Shown here: piece by piece, positions 4,976 through 6,193 of the stretch
Layout: each line of letters starts with the position of its first letter
Numbering within the stretch: the stretch's first letter is position 1
Assembly (NCBI GenBank): GCA_003161535.1
Contig: PMOM01000114.1
Location: 252-6,444 of the forward strand
Direction of reading: 5' to 3'
From: Caulobacteraceae bacterium
Lineage (GTDB): Bacteria > Pseudomonadota > Alphaproteobacteria > Caulobacterales > Caulobacteraceae
Length of the DNA stretch: 6,193 nt
Program-made: the position numbers and the translations under genes
Notes under the pieces: generated by a model
Told to the model about the DNA's origin: nothing
The model's database searches: none
The model's input: the letters and a program-made list of their open reading frames with translations, nothing else

Positions 4976-5844
4976 GGCCGGCCATTTCCGCCGCCACGGT
5001 TGTCGCCGGCGTGGCGGGCGCGCCCGTTCGCCAATCTCTTAGTCCGCTTATCCACAACGCCTGGCTCGCGGCGGCGGAGATCGACGGCGTCTATGTCGCA
5101 TTCAGCCCGCCGGCGACGGGATTCGAATCCTTCGCTTCGGGTCTGCGCGGAGGCGCGGTGCGCGGCCTCAACGTAACGGCGCCGTTCAAACACACCGCCC
5201 TGGAGGTGGCCGACCGCGCGAGCGAGCGCGCTCGGCGGGCCGGATCGGCCAACCTGCTCATTTTCGAGCCCGACGGGATTGTCGCGGCGGACAATACCGA
5301 TGGCGAGGGCCTTTTGGACGCCTTCGCGGGCCAGGCGCCGGAGTTCGACTTCACGGCCGGCCCCTTGGTCATCTTCGGAGCTGGCGGCGCGGCGCGGGGC
5401 GCGGCCATGGCTCTCTTGGAGGCCGGCGCTCCGATGATTCACATCGTCAATCGTACCCTCGCGCGCGCCGAGGCGCTTTGCGGCAGTATCGGCGACAGGG
5501 CGCGGGCTTTCCCTCAGGGCCGTGCGCGAGAAGCAATGACTGGGGCAAATGGAGTCATCAACGCCACCGTGTTGACGGAGGGCGATGGCGAGGGACCGGC
5601 GTCGTTGCTCGACGCATTGGCGGCGACGGCGGTAGTGATGGACATGACCTATAGTCCCGTGCGGACGAGACTTCTCGATCGCGCGGCGGCCAAAGGCCTG
5701 ACGACCGTCGATGGTCTGGCGATGTTGATCGGTCAGGCCGTCCCGAGTTTCCAGGCCCTGTACGGGAGCGCGCCGCCGGCGATTGATGTCCGGTCCGTCG
5801 CCCTGGCGGCTCTCGACGCCGGCAAACTGGGCGCGCGCTCGTGA
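4972..5844 (+). CDS. aroE: Shikimate dehydrogenase AroE
   Basis: AroE reduces 3-dehydroshikimate to shikimate with NADPH, the fourth step of the chorismate pathway for aromatic amino acids. The product is 290 residues. Marks in order: VAGVAGAPVRQSLSPLIHN (11-29) with substrate-binding Ser22 and Ser24; GLNVTAPFKHTAL (65-77) with catalytic Lys73; AADNTDGEGLL (105-115) with catalytic Asp110; the dinucleotide loop IFGAGGAARGAA (134-145); VNRT (159-162), which suggests NADP preference; INATVL (196-201); and DGLAMLIGQAVPSF (247-260). The ATG overlaps the maf stop as ATGA, which fixes the start and supports the last maf frame. The end overlaps the coaE GTG start by 4 nt. A perfect DnaA box is embedded in codons 26-29. 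Expected to be cytosolic. Confidence 0.95.
   Translation: MRPAISAATVVAGVAGAPVRQSLSPLIHNAWLAAAEIDGVYVAFSPPATGFESFASGLRGGAVRGLNVTAPFKHTALEVADRASERARRAGSANLLIFEPDGIVAADNTDGEGLLDAFAGQAPEFDFTAGPLVIFGAGGAARGAAMALLEAGAPMIHIVNRTLARAEALCGSIGDRARAFPQGRAREAMTGANGVINATVLTEGDGEGPASLLDALAATAVVMDMTYSPVRTRLLDRAAAKGLTTVDGLAMLIGQAVPSFQALYGSAPPAIDVRSVALAALDAGKLGARS
5048..5056 (+). promoter_or_regulatory. Perfect DnaA box inside aroE
   Basis: TTATCCACA occurs exactly, the strongest E. coli-type DnaA box. It spans the Leu-Ile-His codons of the conserved SPLIHN motif of aroE, about 1.5 kb from the candidate origin. Because the protein motif partly forces the bases, it may be incidental, though the CTT Leu codon it needs is not obligatory. 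Confidence 0.4.
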
Positions 5845-6193
5845 TTCTCGTTGGCTTGACCGGTTCGATTGGCATGGGCAAATCGACCACCGCGCAGATG
5901 TTCGCGCGGGCCGGAGCGCCGGTTTACGACGCCGACGCCGAGGTGCGGCGCCTCTATGCTCCCGGCGGAGCCGCTGTGGCGCCGGTGGAAGCGGCCTTTC
6001 CGGGCGTGACCGTGGCCGGCGCGGTCGACCGCGCGGATCTGGCTGAACGCGTGCTTGGGGACCCGGCGGCGCTTGCCCGCCTCAACGGTATCGTCTGGCC
6101 GTTGATGGGCGTATCGCGCGCCCAGTTTCTAAGTCGCGCCGAGGCGGCGGGCGCGGACTTCGCGATCATGGACATCCCCTTGCTGTTGGAGAC
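5841..6193 (+). CDS. coaE: Dephospho-CoA kinase CoaE, N-terminal part
   Basis: CoaE phosphorylates the ribose 3'-hydroxyl of dephospho-CoA, the last step of coenzyme A synthesis. The gene runs off the right edge after 117 codons. The GTG at 5841 overlaps the aroE TGA as GTGA and puts the family N-terminus in register: VILVGLTGSIGMGKSTTAQM, with the P-loop GSIGMGKST (8-16) and Lys14. Next are VYDADAEVRRLY (28-39) with the conserved D-x-D, then DRADLAERVLGDPAALARLN (63-82), and DIPLLLE at the edge, matching the usual substrate-binding segment. Most homologues have a His-Pro at the end of helix LxxIVHP; here it is Trp86-Pro. It is the last gene visible of the four-gene rightward operon. Confidence 0.93.
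   Translation, partial: MILVGLTGSIGMGKSTTAQMFARAGAPVYDADAEVRRLYAPGGAAVAPVEAAFPGVTVAGAVDRADLAERVLGDPAALARLNGIVWPLMGVSRAQFLSRAEAAGADFAIMDIPLLLE

Overview
The window looks like a piece of the chromosome of a high-GC alphaproteobacterium, most probably of the Caulobacterales (Caulobacter/Phenylobacterium type). The basis is the gene order rho-hemJ-hemH-hemE // DUF299 kinase-maf-aroE-coaE, the protein sequences, and a full TTAA-N7-TTAA CtrA box in the central gap. No mobile element, tRNA, rRNA or CRISPR array was found.

Left half, all on the minus strand: the 5' end of rho (to position 272), a 247-nt C-rich rho leader, then hemJ (520-954), hemH (944-1993) and hemE (1990-3018). The three heme genes overlap end to start (4 nt and 11 nt), so they form one operon read hemE-hemH-hemJ. 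They cover uroporphyrinogen decarboxylation, protoporphyrinogen oxidation and iron insertion.

Centre, 3019-3533: a 515-nt gap with no convincing gene. In Caulobacter crescentus the chromosomal origin (Cori) lies between hemE and a DUF299-family gene, and that is the arrangement here. The gap holds a 68% AT stretch with an 8-bp inverted repeat, a possible IHF site, several degenerate DnaA boxes (two of them on the arms of a 9-bp inverted repeat), and one perfect CtrA box followed 4 nt later by a DnaA-like box. I read it as the replication origin.

Right half, all on the plus strand: a DUF299 dikinase regulatory kinase/phosphorylase (3534-4382), maf (4379-4975, broken by two compensating frameshifts), aroE (4972-5844) and the 5' part of coaE (5841-6193, running off the edge). 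Each junction is a 4-nt stop/start overlap, so this is a second operon. Both operons run away from the central gap, so all genes would be co-directional with forks leaving an origin there.

Main points for follow-up: the candidate origin and its apparently reduced CtrA complement, the doubly frameshifted maf, a ferrochelatase that lacks one of the expected cluster cysteines, a rut-like rho leader, and a perfect DnaA box inside aroE.
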